This document shows, in pieces, positions 46,010 to 56,249 of a DNA stretch of 64,000 nt. The first letter of the stretch is position 1, and each line of letters starts with the position of its first letter. Position numbers and translations under genes: made by a program. Origin of the DNA: Alteribacter lacisalsi (lineage in GTDB: Bacteria; Bacillota; Bacilli; Bacillales; Salisediminibacteriaceae); assembly GCF_003226345.1 (NCBI RefSeq), contig NZ_PDOF01000002.1, positions 1 through 64,000 on the forward strand, given 5' to 3'. The notes beneath the pieces are model-generated. The model was not told the origin of the DNA and did not search any database. It saw nothing but the letters and a program-made list of their open reading frames with translations.

Positions 46010-46750
46010 TTACATTAAGCCTCCAATAAACAGGAGTATCGCCTGCAGGTCAACCGCCTGCTGCTCCTGAAGTTCCATTATTCGCTCGATTTCCTCACGG
46101 AAGACAACCTGCACGAGCATCACAAACCCATTAATACCAGCATGGGCAATGATCGGCACAATAATGCGCTTCGTCTTCACATAAAGATACGAAAATACAA
46201 TCCCCATAATCAGATACACCATCAGATTCTCAAAATCCGTGTGCACCACAGCGAACAGAAAGCCACTTCCAAGCGCCCCGACCCAGAAACCCCATTTCCG
46301 GTACAGCGCCCCGAAAATCACCTGGCGGAACACAATCTCTTCCATAATAGGCGCAAAAATCGCCACCGCAAAAGCCATCAAAGGCACCGCAAGCGCCATC
46401 TCCACAATCTGTTCTGTATTCTCAGAGCCCGGCTCCGTGCCGAACAGATTAATCTGAATCAGATTCGCCACAATCTGCGCCGCGAACGCCATAAAAATTC
46501 CAATCACCGACCACAGAATCGTAAAACCAGCCGGCGACTTGCTCCGGAGATCAAAATCCCCATCCTTTTTAAGACTCGACCAGCCCAGGTAACCAATCAC
46601 CAGCGTACCGATCGAGAACGAAATCAAAATCGAATACCCTAACACCTCAGCCTGAGTGAGATCCCCACCCGCAAGGAACGGAATAATCACCACCGGCGAC
46701 AGCTGCACGAGAATAAACGCAATCAGAATGAGCCAATACCGCTTCGTCAC
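46010..46750 (-). CDS. ydiL: CPBP intramembrane protease YdiL
   Basis: 246 aa, eight hydrophobic segments. Abi/CAAX protease motifs: MEEIVFRQVIFGAL (EExxxR, about residues 140-153), FAVVHTDFENLMVYLIMG (about 175-192, His ligand) and IIAHAGINGFVML (HxxxN, about 210-222). Cleaves membrane or prenyl-like substrates; target unknown. GTG 46750 is preferred because AAAAGGGG lies 8 nt upstream; longer frames upstream are not protein-like. Divergent from groESL. Confidence 0.9.
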   Translation of the reverse strand: MTKRYWLILIAFILVQLSPVVIIPFLAGGDLTQAEVLGYSILISFSIGTLVIGYLGWSSLKKDGDFDLRSKSPAGFTILWSVIGIFMAFAAQIVANLIQINLFGTEPGSENTEQIVEMALAVPLMAFAVAIFAPIMEEIVFRQVIFGALYRKWGFWVGALGSGFLFAVVHTDFENLMVYLIMGIVFSYLYVKTKRIIVPIIAHAGINGFVMLVQVVFREEIERIMELQEQQAVDLQAILLFIGGLM

Positions 46751-46997
46751 ATGTATGTCCCCTTTTTTCATTATTACTATGAGACCCGTAACGTGTCCTA
46801 TGTACACGCAATCCCCATTATTGTACCACACCACCCCTTCGGAAAAGAAAACAAGTGCACCTGTCACTTAAAAGACAGAATTCGCTTCGAATCGAGGATA
46901 AAACCGGTTTTTCACACAACGGTCCAGGGAAGAGACCCGCGGTTGCCCGCCCCGCGAAAAAAACAAGGATTTTTTTCAAAAAAAATATAGTAAATAC

Positions 46998-47026
46998 TTG
47001 CAAAACCATTTCGGAGTTATTATTAT
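46998..47026 (+). promoter_or_regulatory. groESL promoter
   Basis: TTGCAA (46998-47003), 17-bp spacer, TATTAT (47021-47026), directly upstream of CIRCE. Confidence 0.65.
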
Positions 47027-47036
47027 AATAATTGTG

Positions 47037-47063
47037 TTAGCACTCATCTGACCCGAGTGCTAA
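47037..47063 (+). promoter_or_regulatory. CIRCE operator (HrcA site)
   Basis: TTAGCACTC-N9-GAGTGCTAA is a perfect match to the CIRCE consensus. HrcA binding here represses groESL until heat shock. Confidence 0.98.
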
Positions 47064-47136
47064 TAAACCAAATTTACTTATACGCGCAGACCGGACTCAC
47101 CGGAATGTCGCAAATACATTAAGGAGGGTGTTTTCC

Positions 47137-47421
47137 TTGTTAAAACCATTAGGTGATCGTATTGTGATTGAACTGGTAGAGCAGGAAGAAAAAACGGCCA
47201 GCGGAATCGTACTACCTGATTCAGCGAAAGAGAAGCCGCAGGAAGGGAAAGTTGTTGCTGTCGGTGCAGGCCGCGTAACCGATCAGGGCGAGCGCATCGC
47301 ACTTGAAGTAGCAGAAGGCGACAGCGTCATCTTCTCAAAGTATTCCGGTACAGAAGTGAAGTACGGCGGCAAAGAATATCTTGTCCTTCGTGAAAGCGAC
47401 GTACTGGCTGTCATCAACTAA
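47137..47421 (+). CDS. groES: co-chaperonin GroES
   Basis: Heptameric lid of the GroEL folding chamber, 94 aa. Starts [20 protein letters not shown]; the mobile loop is in [20 protein letters not shown] and the C terminus is ESDVLAVIN. The TTG at 47137 gives the normal family length and lies 9 nt after AAGGAGG; the in-frame GTG at 47128 touches that site and is rejected. Regulated by the CIRCE element. Unusually, 283 bp separate it from groEL. Confidence 0.97.
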   Translation: MLKPLGDRIVIELVEQEEKTASGIVLPDSAKEKPQEGKVVAVGAGRVTDQGERIALEVAEGDSVIFSKYSGTEVKYGGKEYLVLRESDVLAVIN

Positions 47422-47465
47422 GTCTGTGCTTCGATAATACTTAGATTAAGATTTAATGAATGATG

Positions 47466-47573
47466 CGCAGGGCGGTGACTCCTGCGGGAAAAGTAAGAGC
47501 CGAAGACCCCGCAGGGTGAAATTCCCGAGAGGAGGCTGAGGCCAAGACCTGCGGAAAGCATCCGCCCGAAGCG
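47466..47573 (-). repeat. type-B intergenic repeat, copy 3 (inside groESL)
   Basis: GGCGGTGACTCCTGCGGGAA, GAGCCGAAGACCCCGCAGGG, TTCCCGAGAGGAGGCTGAGG and GCGGAAAGCATCCGCCC. It lies between groES and groEL in the same transcript. Confidence 0.8.
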
Positions 47574-47599
47574 AAACTCAAATCTTCGATTTGAAAAAC

Positions 47600-47668
47600 A
47601 CACAGCGAAGCCAAAGCCGGCACCGCCGCGGAAAGCGAACGGACGGTGTGCAGCGCAGCTATCGAAAC
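47600..47668 (-). repeat. type-A intergenic repeat, partial copy 4 (inside groESL)
   Basis: GCGAAGCCAAAGCCGGCACC, GCCGCGGAAAGCGAACGGAC and GGTGTGCAGCGCAGC correspond to one half of a type-A repeat on the minus strand. It ends about 35 bp before groEL. Confidence 0.65.
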
Positions 47669-47698
47669 GACTAAATCAAAAACCATACAGGAGGCTGA

Positions 47699-49342
<1,644 letters not shown>

Positions 49343-49383
49343 TCCATCATCCCGACCCATCCGGCCACCAGGCTCGGATATAC

Positions 49384-49422
49384 AAAACCCCCTCATCAGA
49401 TTTTCTGGTGAGGGGGTTTTTT
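49384..49422 (+). terminator. groESL terminator
   Basis: AAAACCCCCTCA/TGAGGGGGTTTTTT hairpin, 42 bp after groEL. Confidence 0.93.
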
Positions 49423-49580
49423 GCTTTCTTCACACCGTTAAGCTTGTTGAACGAGAAAGAATAGAGAAAAAAAGCATTTAGCATTTCTTATAAATGTTTA
49501 GTTATGCTAAATTCTGTGTTTTAGCAGGCTAACCACTTTTTTTATAAGGTATGAAAGCGATCTTGAATGGAGGAATACCA

Positions 49581-50285
49581 TTGATTACACAGGAGCAGAC
49601 AAATATATTAAAAGGAAGATTATATGATATGAAGGAAGAGAACGAACAACGGCTTGCTGGTGGTGAATCGGAAACAGACAGTGACAGGAGGCCGGAAGAT
49701 ACAGGAGAAATTTCTAATTATGATAACCATCCGGGTGACCAGGCGACTGAGCTGTTTGAGAGAGAAAAAGATGCAGCTATAAATAATCATGCACGGCATC
49801 AGCTGAATGAAGTGAAGGATGCACTGCAGGCAATAGAAGAAGGCGAATACGGAAAATGTGAAGTATGCGGAGATTCAATTCCGTTTGAACGTCTGGAAAT
49901 CGTTCCTGAAACGACAAAATGTGTCGAGCATGCCCAGGAGGCAAGCCGTGACAGATCCCGCCCGGTGGAAGAAGAAATACAAAGAGCTTCCCTTGAGGAT
50001 GATTCGGAAAGCAAGGAGAGGGTTGCGTTTGACCGGAAGGATGCCTGGGAGTCTGTGAGTGATCACGGTACATCCCAATCGCCTTCAGACTTTGTAAATA
50101 AAGAACGGCAGTACAATAACCCCAAGGGAGATTCAGAAAACGATTCCGGGGTTACGGAAGAAGTGGACGATGTTGCCGTTTCTGATATCGAAGGTAACGA
50201 TACAGGCAGAACTTCCGGCAGGAAAGAGCATGATGGCGGGTCCGGAAGCAGTTCAGACCTCGAAGACGACCCGAAACAACGCTAG
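49581..50285 (+). CDS. yteA: YteA family (TraR/DksA zinc-finger) protein
   Basis: 234 aa. N-terminal helical hairpin (QEQTNILKGRLYDMKEENEQ), then NYDNHPGDQATELFEREKD near 46, then the zinc-finger-like segment GEYGKCEVCGDSIPFERLEI near 88-107 with only CxxC plus one later Cys. The C-terminal 90 residues are acidic and disordered. YteA proteins are small, DksA-like, and linked to sporulation in Bacillus. TTG 49581 has GGAGGA 6 nt upstream. An inverted pair TTTAGCAT/ATGCTAAA (49477-49511) lies in its promoter region. Confidence 0.82.
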   Translation: MITQEQTNILKGRLYDMKEENEQRLAGGESETDSDRRPEDTGEISNYDNHPGDQATELFEREKDAAINNHARHQLNEVKDALQAIEEGEYGKCEVCGDSIPFERLEIVPETTKCVEHAQEASRDRSRPVEEEIQRASLEDDSESKERVAFDRKDAWESVSDHGTSQSPSDFVNKERQYNNPKGDSENDSGVTEEVDDVAVSDIEGNDTGRTSGRKEHDGGSGSSSDLEDDPKQR

Positions 50286-50339
50286 GTTCAGTATTCTCAT
50301 GGACTTATCGGGTCTTAAAAATAATTAGTATTCATTTTT

Positions 50340-50366
50340 GAACACCTCCATGGTGTTCTTTTTTTG
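50340..50366 (+). terminator. yteA-like gene terminator
   Basis: GAACACC/GGTGTTC stem with TCCAT loop and seven T. Confidence 0.9.
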
Positions 50367-50519
50367 ATGAAAGTGAGAAGAACAATGGGTTGATGCAGGA
50401 ATAATACGTAAGGACTGGTTAAAAAGATATAAATAAAAAACAGATAAGTGGGAAAAAAGCGGCTTTAGGCAGAATATATAAGGATGAGAATTAAAACTGA
50501 ATAAGGGGGAGATCCATCA

Positions 50520-51446
50520 GTGGAAACATACTTAATCATTTTAACGTTAATGGCTTTAGCGGGTGTGGGAGTCTTTTTTGTCTTAGCCTTTGTGAAAGGG
50601 AAGGGAAACACATTCAGGAACTTTTTGAAATCAGGTGGCTGCCTGTTCGCACTTCTAGTTATCGCACTGATGGGAGCATGTGAAGAACCTGCTGCTCAAG
50701 AGGATGCAACTGCAGCTTCCGCGGAAGCTGAAGATATTGAAGCTGAAGATAAGGCTAAACAGGAAGAAGTTAAAAAAGCCGAGGAACAGGCAAAGAAAGA
50801 ACAGGAAGAACAAGAAGCTAAAGAGGCTGAAGAACAGGCACAGAGAGAGCAGGAGGAGCAAGAAGCTAAGGAGCAGGCGAAGAAAGAAGAGGAAGAGAAA
50901 GAGAAAGAGAAAGCCAAGATAGAAGAAGAGGAACGAAAAGCTAAAGAGGAAGAAGAGCGTAAAGCTAAAGAAGAAGAGGAACGAAAGGCTAAAGAGGAAG
51001 AAGAACGTAAGGCTAAAGAAGAAGAGGAACGAAAGGCTAAAGAGGAGGAAGAACGTAAAGCTAAAGAAGAAGAGGAACGAAAGGCTAAAGAGGAGGAAGA
51101 ACGTAAAGCTAAAGAGGAAGAGGAACGAAAGGCTAAAGAAGCCGAAAAAGCCAGCGTCACAGTCTCTCAGGAGCAGGCCGTCAGGATGGCTCAAGACTAC
51201 CTGAGTTACATGGCATTCTCTAAATCAAGATTGATTGAACAATTAGAGTTTGAGGGGTTTACCACAGAAGATGCAAAGTATGGGGTGGAAAACATCACGG
51301 TTGATTGGCGGGAGCAAGCAGTAATTATGGCTCAAGAATATCTTGATTACACTTCATTTTCAAGACAGGGTTTAATTGATCAGCTGATTTATGAAGGATT
51401 CAGCAAAGAGCACGCAACGTACGCTGTTGATCAGGTGGGTTTATAG
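50520..51446 (+). CDS. coiled-coil protein with two Ltp domains
   Basis: 308 aa. Two hydrophobic stretches (about 3-24 and 41-53); the second ends in MGAC, which looks like a lipobox with Cys 54. Residues 75-210 are a long charged coiled coil whose core is about ten copies of the heptad ERKAKEE, encoded by 21-bp DNA repeats. The C terminus has two Ltp-type units (QAVRMAQDYLSYMAFSKSRL... and QAVIMAQEYLDYTSFSRQGL...). Ltp domains occur in surface lipoproteins, including phage superinfection-exclusion proteins. GTG start with AAGGGGGA 10 nt upstream. Function inferred only. Confidence 0.82.
   Translation: METYLIILTLMALAGVGVFFVLAFVKGKGNTFRNFLKSGGCLFALLVIALMGACEEPAAQEDATAASAEAEDIEAEDKAKQEEVKKAEEQAKKEQEEQEAKEAEEQAQREQEEQEAKEQAKKEEEEKEKEKAKIEEEERKAKEEEERKAKEEEERKAKEEEERKAKEEEERKAKEEEERKAKEEEERKAKEEEERKAKEEEERKAKEAEKASVTVSQEQAVRMAQDYLSYMAFSKSRLIEQLEFEGFTTEDAKYGVENITVDWREQAVIMAQEYLDYTSFSRQGLIDQLIYEGFSKEHATYAVDQVGL
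50931..51143 (+). repeat. 21-bp coding minisatellite
   Basis: About ten near-identical 21-bp units (GAGGAACGAAAGGCTAAAGA and GAAGAACGTAAAGCTAAAGA types) that tend to alternate. They encode the ERKAKEE heptads, so the reading frame survives any gain or loss of units. Minus-strand ORFs here are artefacts. Confidence 0.85.
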
Positions 51447-51498
51447 TAGATGTAAAGAAAGGAGCAGCTATTTGCTGCTCCCTTAAGTTACCGTTGAA

Positions 51499-51882
51499 CT
51501 GACGTTGGAAGATATGACGTCATGAACGAAGGGTGTGCAGGTGGGGACTGGGTCCGTGTTAACGGACGACAATGTGGTAGTCAATCAGGTAAATGATGAG
51601 GAAGCAACGATTAACCTGACTTTTGAAAGTCTTGACCAGGTGGGTGTTGATGCGGGGGCTGTTCCTACAATTGCCGAGCTGACATTTACTCTCAGGAGGG
51701 CAAGTGAAGGAATTGCCCTGATGGAGATGGATCGTGGTGAGTTCACATATGTGGATGGCGATGTGCTCACTACAAGGCTTTTACCATATGACGCTGTCAT
51801 TAATGGGGGGCTTCTTTGTTTTCTATTTTCAGGGATCTATTATTTATGTTTCAAGGTATTCAGCCTTTTTAATAATGTTTAG
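51499..51882 (+). pseudogene. cohesin-like domain remnant
   Basis: The frame from 51535 (GTGSVLTDDNVVVNQVNDEE, later FESLDQV...IAELTFTLR and REFTY-like GEFTYVDGD) resembles the core and end of a cohesin-type beta sandwich. In the same frame upstream an in-frame TGA (51523) separates LTLEDMTS from it. There is no good ribosome site, and the C-terminal 20 residues turn hydrophobic without sense. I read it as the surviving piece of a larger extracellular protein. Confidence 0.5.
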
Positions 51883-51938
51883 AGTGACCTTCACAGTGAT
51901 ATAGCTCCCTTAACGCACGAAAGAAGGGAGTCTTTGTT

Positions 51939-53060
51939 ATGCGGGAAAATCGCTATTTCAGTCACACGTATGAAGAGTCGCGCGCTGGGTTCCGGGAGAA
52001 GCTGGGTGAAGTGAGGAAGTACTGGCCGGATGCCGGGCTTGAGACATACCATATTGGAAGCAGGGAAGATGATAATACCACCGATATTATTGCAGCAGAT
52101 GCATTGGAAGAATCAAAGGATTTAATTATTATCACGACAGGAGAACACGGGGTTGAAGGGTTTGCAGGGAGCGCTTTTCTGCAGCTGTTTATTGAGGAAT
52201 ATCTTCCTCGCATCAACCATAAAACCACGGGCATACGCCTTGTACATGCCGTGAACCCGTGGGGGATGAGGAACTTCAGGAGAGTCACAGAAAGTAATAT
52301 AGATTTAAACCGCAATTATATTGAAGACTGGGGAGAGTTTACGGGAAGTGTAGAGCAGAAATATACCCGGGAGAAGGAGCTGTTTGTGCCCGCTGAACCG
52401 CTCGAGAACATAAAGTCCTGTAAAGAGGAGTTACACGCCCGTTTAAACGAGGCATTTTCCACTGAAGAGCTGGCAGAATTCAAAGATACCCCCTCCGGTC
52501 AGCATGAATATAAGACAGGTGTCTTTTATGGAGGAAAAGACTGGGATGAACCGGCTCGGGAGTTGAAGACCAGATATTTTAACTGGGTGAGGGACTACGA
52601 TCATCCTATGCACCTTGATATCCATTCCGGCGGAGGTCCAAAAGACGAACTCACGATAATATTCAACGAAGCTGACCGACGGAGCGAAGCCCGGCTTCAG
52701 GAAGACCTTTCATATTCCAATGTTATGAAATCCTCCACTGAAGACATATACGGGGATTCAAACCTTTATCTGCAGAAGGCTCTCCAGGAGGAATTCCCGG
52801 ATAAAAAAACGATGGTGTGTTTATTCGAATTCGGGACGATCGGAGAATCAGTGGATGATCTCATTTTCTGCACCCGGACGATGATCAATGAAAACGGTCT
52901 CTATTTTCAGGGCGCACGTAAAGAAGAAGTCAGGGAAGAGGTGAACAGGGATTTTGCCAGACTGTTTAACCCTTCCAAGGAAGAGTGGCGTAAACAGGTG
53001 ATCAATAAAGGTAGAGAGGGGCTGGAAGCGGTGCTGCGAAGCGAGAACATCCGCATTTAA
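51939..53060 (+). CDS. DUF2817 / M14-like metallopeptidase
   Basis: 373 aa, cytoplasmic (no signal). Zinc-site pattern of M14-type carboxypeptidases: TTGEHGVEGFAGSAFLQLF (H and E) near residue 69, HLDIHSGGGPKDE near 225, SNIDLNRNY near 125, and a late Glu in MVCLFEFGTIGE near 290. This matches the DUF2817 family. Substrate unknown. RBS AAGAAGGGAG. Followed by a terminator and MITE 1. Confidence 0.87.
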   Translation: MRENRYFSHTYEESRAGFREKLGEVRKYWPDAGLETYHIGSREDDNTTDIIAADALEESKDLIIITTGEHGVEGFAGSAFLQLFIEEYLPRINHKTTGIRLVHAVNPWGMRNFRRVTESNIDLNRNYIEDWGEFTGSVEQKYTREKELFVPAEPLENIKSCKEELHARLNEAFSTEELAEFKDTPSGQHEYKTGVFYGGKDWDEPARELKTRYFNWVRDYDHPMHLDIHSGGGPKDELTIIFNEADRRSEARLQEDLSYSNVMKSSTEDIYGDSNLYLQKALQEEFPDKKTMVCLFEFGTIGESVDDLIFCTRTMINENGLYFQGARKEEVREEVNRDFARLFNPSKEEWRKQVINKGREGLEAVLRSENIRI

Positions 53061-53096
53061 TCTGGTTAACGTTTCCAGGTGAATAATGATACGACG

Positions 53097-53140
53097 AAGG
53101 TTTCCCGTAAGTGCCATGAACTTTAGGGAAGCCTTTTTAT
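53097..53140 (+). terminator. M14-like gene terminator
   Basis: GGTTTCCC/GGGAAGCC stem followed by TTTTTATTT. MITE 1 inserted directly after its T run. Confidence 0.75.
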
Positions 53141-53142
53141 TT

Positions 53143-53255
53143 GGCTCTGTTAAAGTTTAATGTTGATTTAATCAAGTTGATTGGAACGAACGAGCGATAC
53201 TCCCGCGGAAAGGGAGCGCAGTGAGAGAAAATTAACAACTGACTTTAACAGAGCC
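53143..53255. mobile_element. MITE copy 1 (internally deleted)
   Basis: Ends GGCTCTGTTAAAGT...ACTTTAACAGAGCC are inverted. It is 113 bp, about 65 bp shorter than copies 2 and 3: the middle jumps from the left CTCCCGCGG to the right GCCCGCGG block. Flanks TTTTATTT and TTTGATTT are an 8-bp duplication with one difference. No transposase. Confidence 0.8.
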
Positions 53256-53299
53256 TTTGATTTTAAAGGCTCATTTCATTTTATAAAGATACATAGTAA

Positions 53300-53341
53300 A
53301 GAGGGAAATACATAGGATCAGTAGATCTATGTATTCCCTCT
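53300..53341. terminator. long hairpin after the symporter gene
   Basis: AGAGGGAAATACATAG pairs perfectly with CTATGTATTTCCCTCT (one A-run slip). Probable terminator of the minus-strand symporter gene, though the T run is short. Confidence 0.6.
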
Positions 53342-53369
53342 GAACGCTACTCAAAAGTGAAGATTTCCT

Positions 53370-54983
53370 TTAAGAAACCATCTGTTTCTGAACAGATGCC
53401 TCGGTCCCTTTCGGTTTGATATAAATAATACTTCCAATAAATACCGCCAAAATATTAAGGAAGAGTGTCAATCCTACAACACCGGCAGCGTGAAGAGATT
53501 CATAGAACATTCCGTTGACTGCGAGCAGTGCTGCCACGGTGGCAAGCACAACGGCACCTTTTACCGAGCGCCTGTTGGCAACCTTCCAGTTTCCAAAGTT
53601 CAAAGCGACGGTAAACAGCACCATGACGAGAATGTTGACGCTCATCCCTACCCAGACCGGGTGAATGTTCAGGAAGAAATCAGTTGGGTGCCAGCCGCTT
53701 AAATGGTACCAGATTAAGCCTGATGCGAAGCCGCCGGACAGGGCACCGATGACGGCCCGCTTTGTGACCAGCGGCCAGAATAACGCAGCGACTACCGGTG
53801 CGAAAGTGGCGGAGTTCCGCATGGTCCAGGCGAGAACGTTCCACCAGGCGGCCTGCTCTGTGCGCAGGAAGCCGAAGGTGATCATGAGTCCTGTCAGCAG
53901 AAGCAGTGACCATTTTGTATATTTAACGAGCTGGTCGGGAGTAGCACCGGGGAAAATGGCGCTTCCCACGTCTTTACCAAGACTGGTTGCCCCTGAGAAT
54001 TGACACGGCGCTCCCCATCCAAGAGCGCAGGCCCAGATGCCCAGGAAGAACAGGCCGACCAATGGAGCGGGCAGCACTTCCATTAAATATTGAGGAAGAG
54101 CAACGAGCCCGAGGCTGGCGTCAGGAACGACTACAGCGGCAGACAGGCCAAACAGAATACCTAACAAAATGAAAGGAACACTCATTATTTCTGCAGCGAT
54201 TAAACCTTTGCGTCCTTCTTCCGGTGTTTTACAGGATAAAGCCATCTGAAAGGCAGCCTGCGCTAAAATCACGTTTACCAGGAAGGTGGCAAACCATACG
54301 AGGATCACCTGAAGGCCGGCGCCTCCCCAGTCAAACATGTTCGGCTGAGCAGCTGCAAACTGCTGCAGGCCGGAAATGCCCGGGTTGATAAAGAAGGCCG
54401 CGGTCCCAATGATAAACATGATGGCAAATATAAACGTGTTCATCGTCTGCGTAAAAGCGATCGCCCACATCCCGCCTGCCTGTAAATAAACAAATAGTAA
54501 GAGAGCAGTGAAAGCAACGGACAGGGACAGCGAAACGCCGGTAAACACATGAAAGGCAGAAGCAAAAGCAATCGCTGTAGCTACGGACCACATCGGAAAG
54601 GCAAATGCCGTAATCGCACCTGACAAAGCTTTCGCACGCCTTCCGAATTGATCGCCGATTAAGCCTGTGATCGTGACGATTAACTTTTCACGGAACGGTT
54701 TAATTAATAATAAGGCAATCAGCAGGACCTGCAATGTTTCTGCAACCCCGTACCAGATTGCGGAAACACCTGTCAGGTAGGAAAGTTCGACGATCGATAT
54801 GTACGTTGAGCCTGAAAAGAGTCCGGTAATACAGAAGGCAACCGTCCACCACCTGAACGTCCGTCCTCCCACAAAATACTGCTCGCCGCGGCTGGCTTTC
54901 CGTTTCGCCACGTTCCCGATGATGATGAGGGCGAGAGTGTATACTACGGCGAGTGAAATGACCCAGAATCCATATGAACTCAT
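53370..54983 (-). CDS. sodium:solute symporter (SSF) under S-box control
   Basis: 537 aa, about 13 membrane helices. SSF marks: SRGEQYFVGGRTFRWWTVAF near residue 32, GLFSGSTYISIVELSYLTG near 54-72, WGAPCQFSGATSLGKDVG near 324-341. Sodium-driven uptake of an organic solute. The operon is led by a SAM-I riboswitch, so the solute should feed methionine or SAM metabolism, for example methionine or a related sulfur compound. It overlaps osmC by 4 bp. Confidence 0.9.
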   Translation of the reverse strand: MSSYGFWVISLAVVYTLALIIIGNVAKRKASRGEQYFVGGRTFRWWTVAFCITGLFSGSTYISIVELSYLTGVSAIWYGVAETLQVLLIALLLIKPFREKLIVTITGLIGDQFGRRAKALSGAITAFAFPMWSVATAIAFASAFHVFTGVSLSLSVAFTALLLFVYLQAGGMWAIAFTQTMNTFIFAIMFIIGTAAFFINPGISGLQQFAAAQPNMFDWGGAGLQVILVWFATFLVNVILAQAAFQMALSCKTPEEGRKGLIAAEIMSVPFILLGILFGLSAAVVVPDASLGLVALPQYLMEVLPAPLVGLFFLGIWACALGWGAPCQFSGATSLGKDVGSAIFPGATPDQLVKYTKWSLLLLTGLMITFGFLRTEQAAWWNVLAWTMRNSATFAPVVAALFWPLVTKRAVIGALSGGFASGLIWYHLSGWHPTDFFLNIHPVWVGMSVNILVMVLFTVALNFGNWKVANRRSVKGAVVLATVAALLAVNGMFYESLHAAGVVGLTLFLNILAVFIGSIIYIKPKGTEASVQKQMVS

Positions 54984-55459
54984 GTTTGTGCCTCCTTGCT
55001 GATGTTCCAGACGACTTCAATTTCCACGCCGGAATCCTTAAACAGGTTGTAAGCGGGACAGCGTTTCTGCACGCGCTGGATAAAATCTTCCTCGTCTATT
55101 TCTTCTGCAAATGCGACGTCCACCTGCAGCGTCAACGTCTGGAAGTGCGGGTTCACATCAGCTGTCCCCAGCAGCCCTCTGCGATCAATGGCTCCGGTGG
55201 AAGAGGCGTCCAGATTTAGAATCGTTAACTCTTTTTCCCTCGCCACCATTTCAACAACGATCATGAAACAGCCGTTTAAGGAGCCGATGATATATTCCAT
55301 AGGCGTTAAGGCTTCATTCGATCCGCCCAGCTTCTCCGGTTCATCAATTTTAAACGTGAAATCCCGAATCGTGTGCTCATTCTGAAACGGGCTGGTGCGC
55401 GTGCTTTGCGTTTCAATGGAACGTAAATCCGTCTTTTTCTGTGTCTGCTGATGTGTCAT
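54980..55459 (-). CDS. OsmC family protein
   Basis: 159 aa, OsmC/Ohr fold, a cysteine-based reductase of organic peroxides or persulfides. The two active cysteines are in IIGSLNGCFMIVVEMVARE (about residue 64) and RVQKRCPAYNLFKDSGVEIE (about 134). It is first in an S-box-controlled operon with the symporter, so it may act on a sulfur compound brought in by it. RBS GGGAGG 9-10 nt before the ATG. Confidence 0.9.
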   Translation of the reverse strand: MTHQQTQKKTDLRSIETQSTRTSPFQNEHTIRDFTFKIDEPEKLGGSNEALTPMEYIIGSLNGCFMIVVEMVAREKELTILNLDASSTGAIDRRGLLGTADVNPHFQTLTLQVDVAFAEEIDEEDFIQRVQKRCPAYNLFKDSGVEIEVVWNISKEAQT

Positions 55460-55487
55460 TTCATTTTTCCTCCCTTTTTAAAACATA

Positions 55488-55664
55488 GGTTCTGTTAAAG
55501 ATTAATGTTGATTTAATCGAGTTGATTGGAACGATCGAGCGACACTCCTGCGGGAACAGCACCGACGGAAGACCCCGCAGGGTGATTTTCCCGAGGAGGC
55601 TGCAGTGGTGCCCGCGGAAAGGGAGCGCAGTGAGAGAAAATCAACAACTGACTTTTAACAGGCC
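55488..55664. mobile_element. MITE copy 2, in the osmC leader
   Basis: 177 bp with inverted ends GGTTCTGTTAAAG and CTTTTAACAGGCC, flanked by a perfect 8-bp duplication AAAACATA (55480-55487 and 55665-55672). The middle carries the type-B core (GGAAGACCCCGCAGGGTG, TTTTCCCGAGGAGGCTGC, GCCCGCGGAAAG). It lies between the riboswitch terminator and the osmC start. Confidence 0.92.
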
Positions 55665-55671
55665 AAAACAT

Positions 55672-55713
55672 AAAAAAACCCTTCTACTTTTCTGTAAGAA
55701 AAATAGAAGGGTT
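55672..55713 (-). terminator. S-box expression-platform terminator
   Basis: On the minus strand AACCCTTCTATTTTT / AAAAGTAGAAGGGTT followed by seven T, 16 bp after the aptamer. Confidence 0.92.
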
Positions 55714-55729
55714 GATGTAAACGTCCCAA

Positions 55730-55833
55730 CTCTTATCTTTCAGACAGAAAATGTCTGCTGGAATGAGCACCTTGTTTTTAACAGGTTGCCGCGGGATCAT
55801 AGGACCAGGTTCCTCCACCGCTCTGGATAAGAA
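55730..55833 (-). ncRNA. SAM-I riboswitch (S-box)
   Basis: Minus-strand sequence matches the S-box core in order: TTCTTATCCAGAGCGGTGGA, GGAACCTGGTCCTATGA, CCGCGGCAACC, AAGGTGCTCATTCCAGCAGA, GAAAGATAAGAG. The first and last pieces close P1 (CTTATC/GATAAG). SAM binding should favour the terminator and switch off osmC and the symporter. Confidence 0.96.
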
Positions 55834-55852
55834 TTTTATGAATTTAACGACT

Positions 55853-55882
55853 ATTCTACTTGTAGAGTGAATCGTCTGTCAA
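55853..55882 (-). promoter_or_regulatory. promoter of the S-box operon
   Basis: Minus strand TTGACA (55882-55877), 18-bp spacer, TAGAAT (55858-55853), about 15 nt before the aptamer. Confidence 0.75.
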
Positions 55883-55889
55883 CCGTTAA

Positions 55890-56230
55890 TTTTCCTGCTG
55901 CAGGCTGAGCATTAATTGACGGCACGAGAAAAGTGTTCTGGGTCTTTTTCATGTATTTAAAAAATGAAGCAGATTAGAATTTACAATTTAAGTTCATTAT
56001 GTAATATTTAAGTAGGATACCTCGAACGACCTCTATGTTTTACTCACCCGGTCCACTAACTCTAAAAGCCCTTAAAGATATCCTGCAAAAATGATTGCCC
56101 CCACCTAAATTACCACCCCCCTTCTTTAAGATTCATTCTCTGCTCTTTTAATTTCAAGCCTGAAAGGATGTGATGACCATGTAACGGCACCGGTATGTTT
56201 TTTGATCCTGTTTACAGTACGAAAACATCA
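55890..56230. other. 340-bp stretch without a recognised gene
   Basis: AT-rich, with no ORF that has a ribosome site, no hairpin followed by T and no match to the repeat families seen elsewhere in the window. It probably holds the promoter of the 108-aa gene, but I cannot place it. Confidence 0.5.
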
Positions 56231-56249
56231 TCATTAGGAGGAATGTCTA

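Noticed and set aside
50655-51194. Two long minus-strand ORFs rich in Phe/Leu or Ser/Leu
   Set aside because: Shadows of the ERKAKEE repeat; low complexity, no ribosome site.
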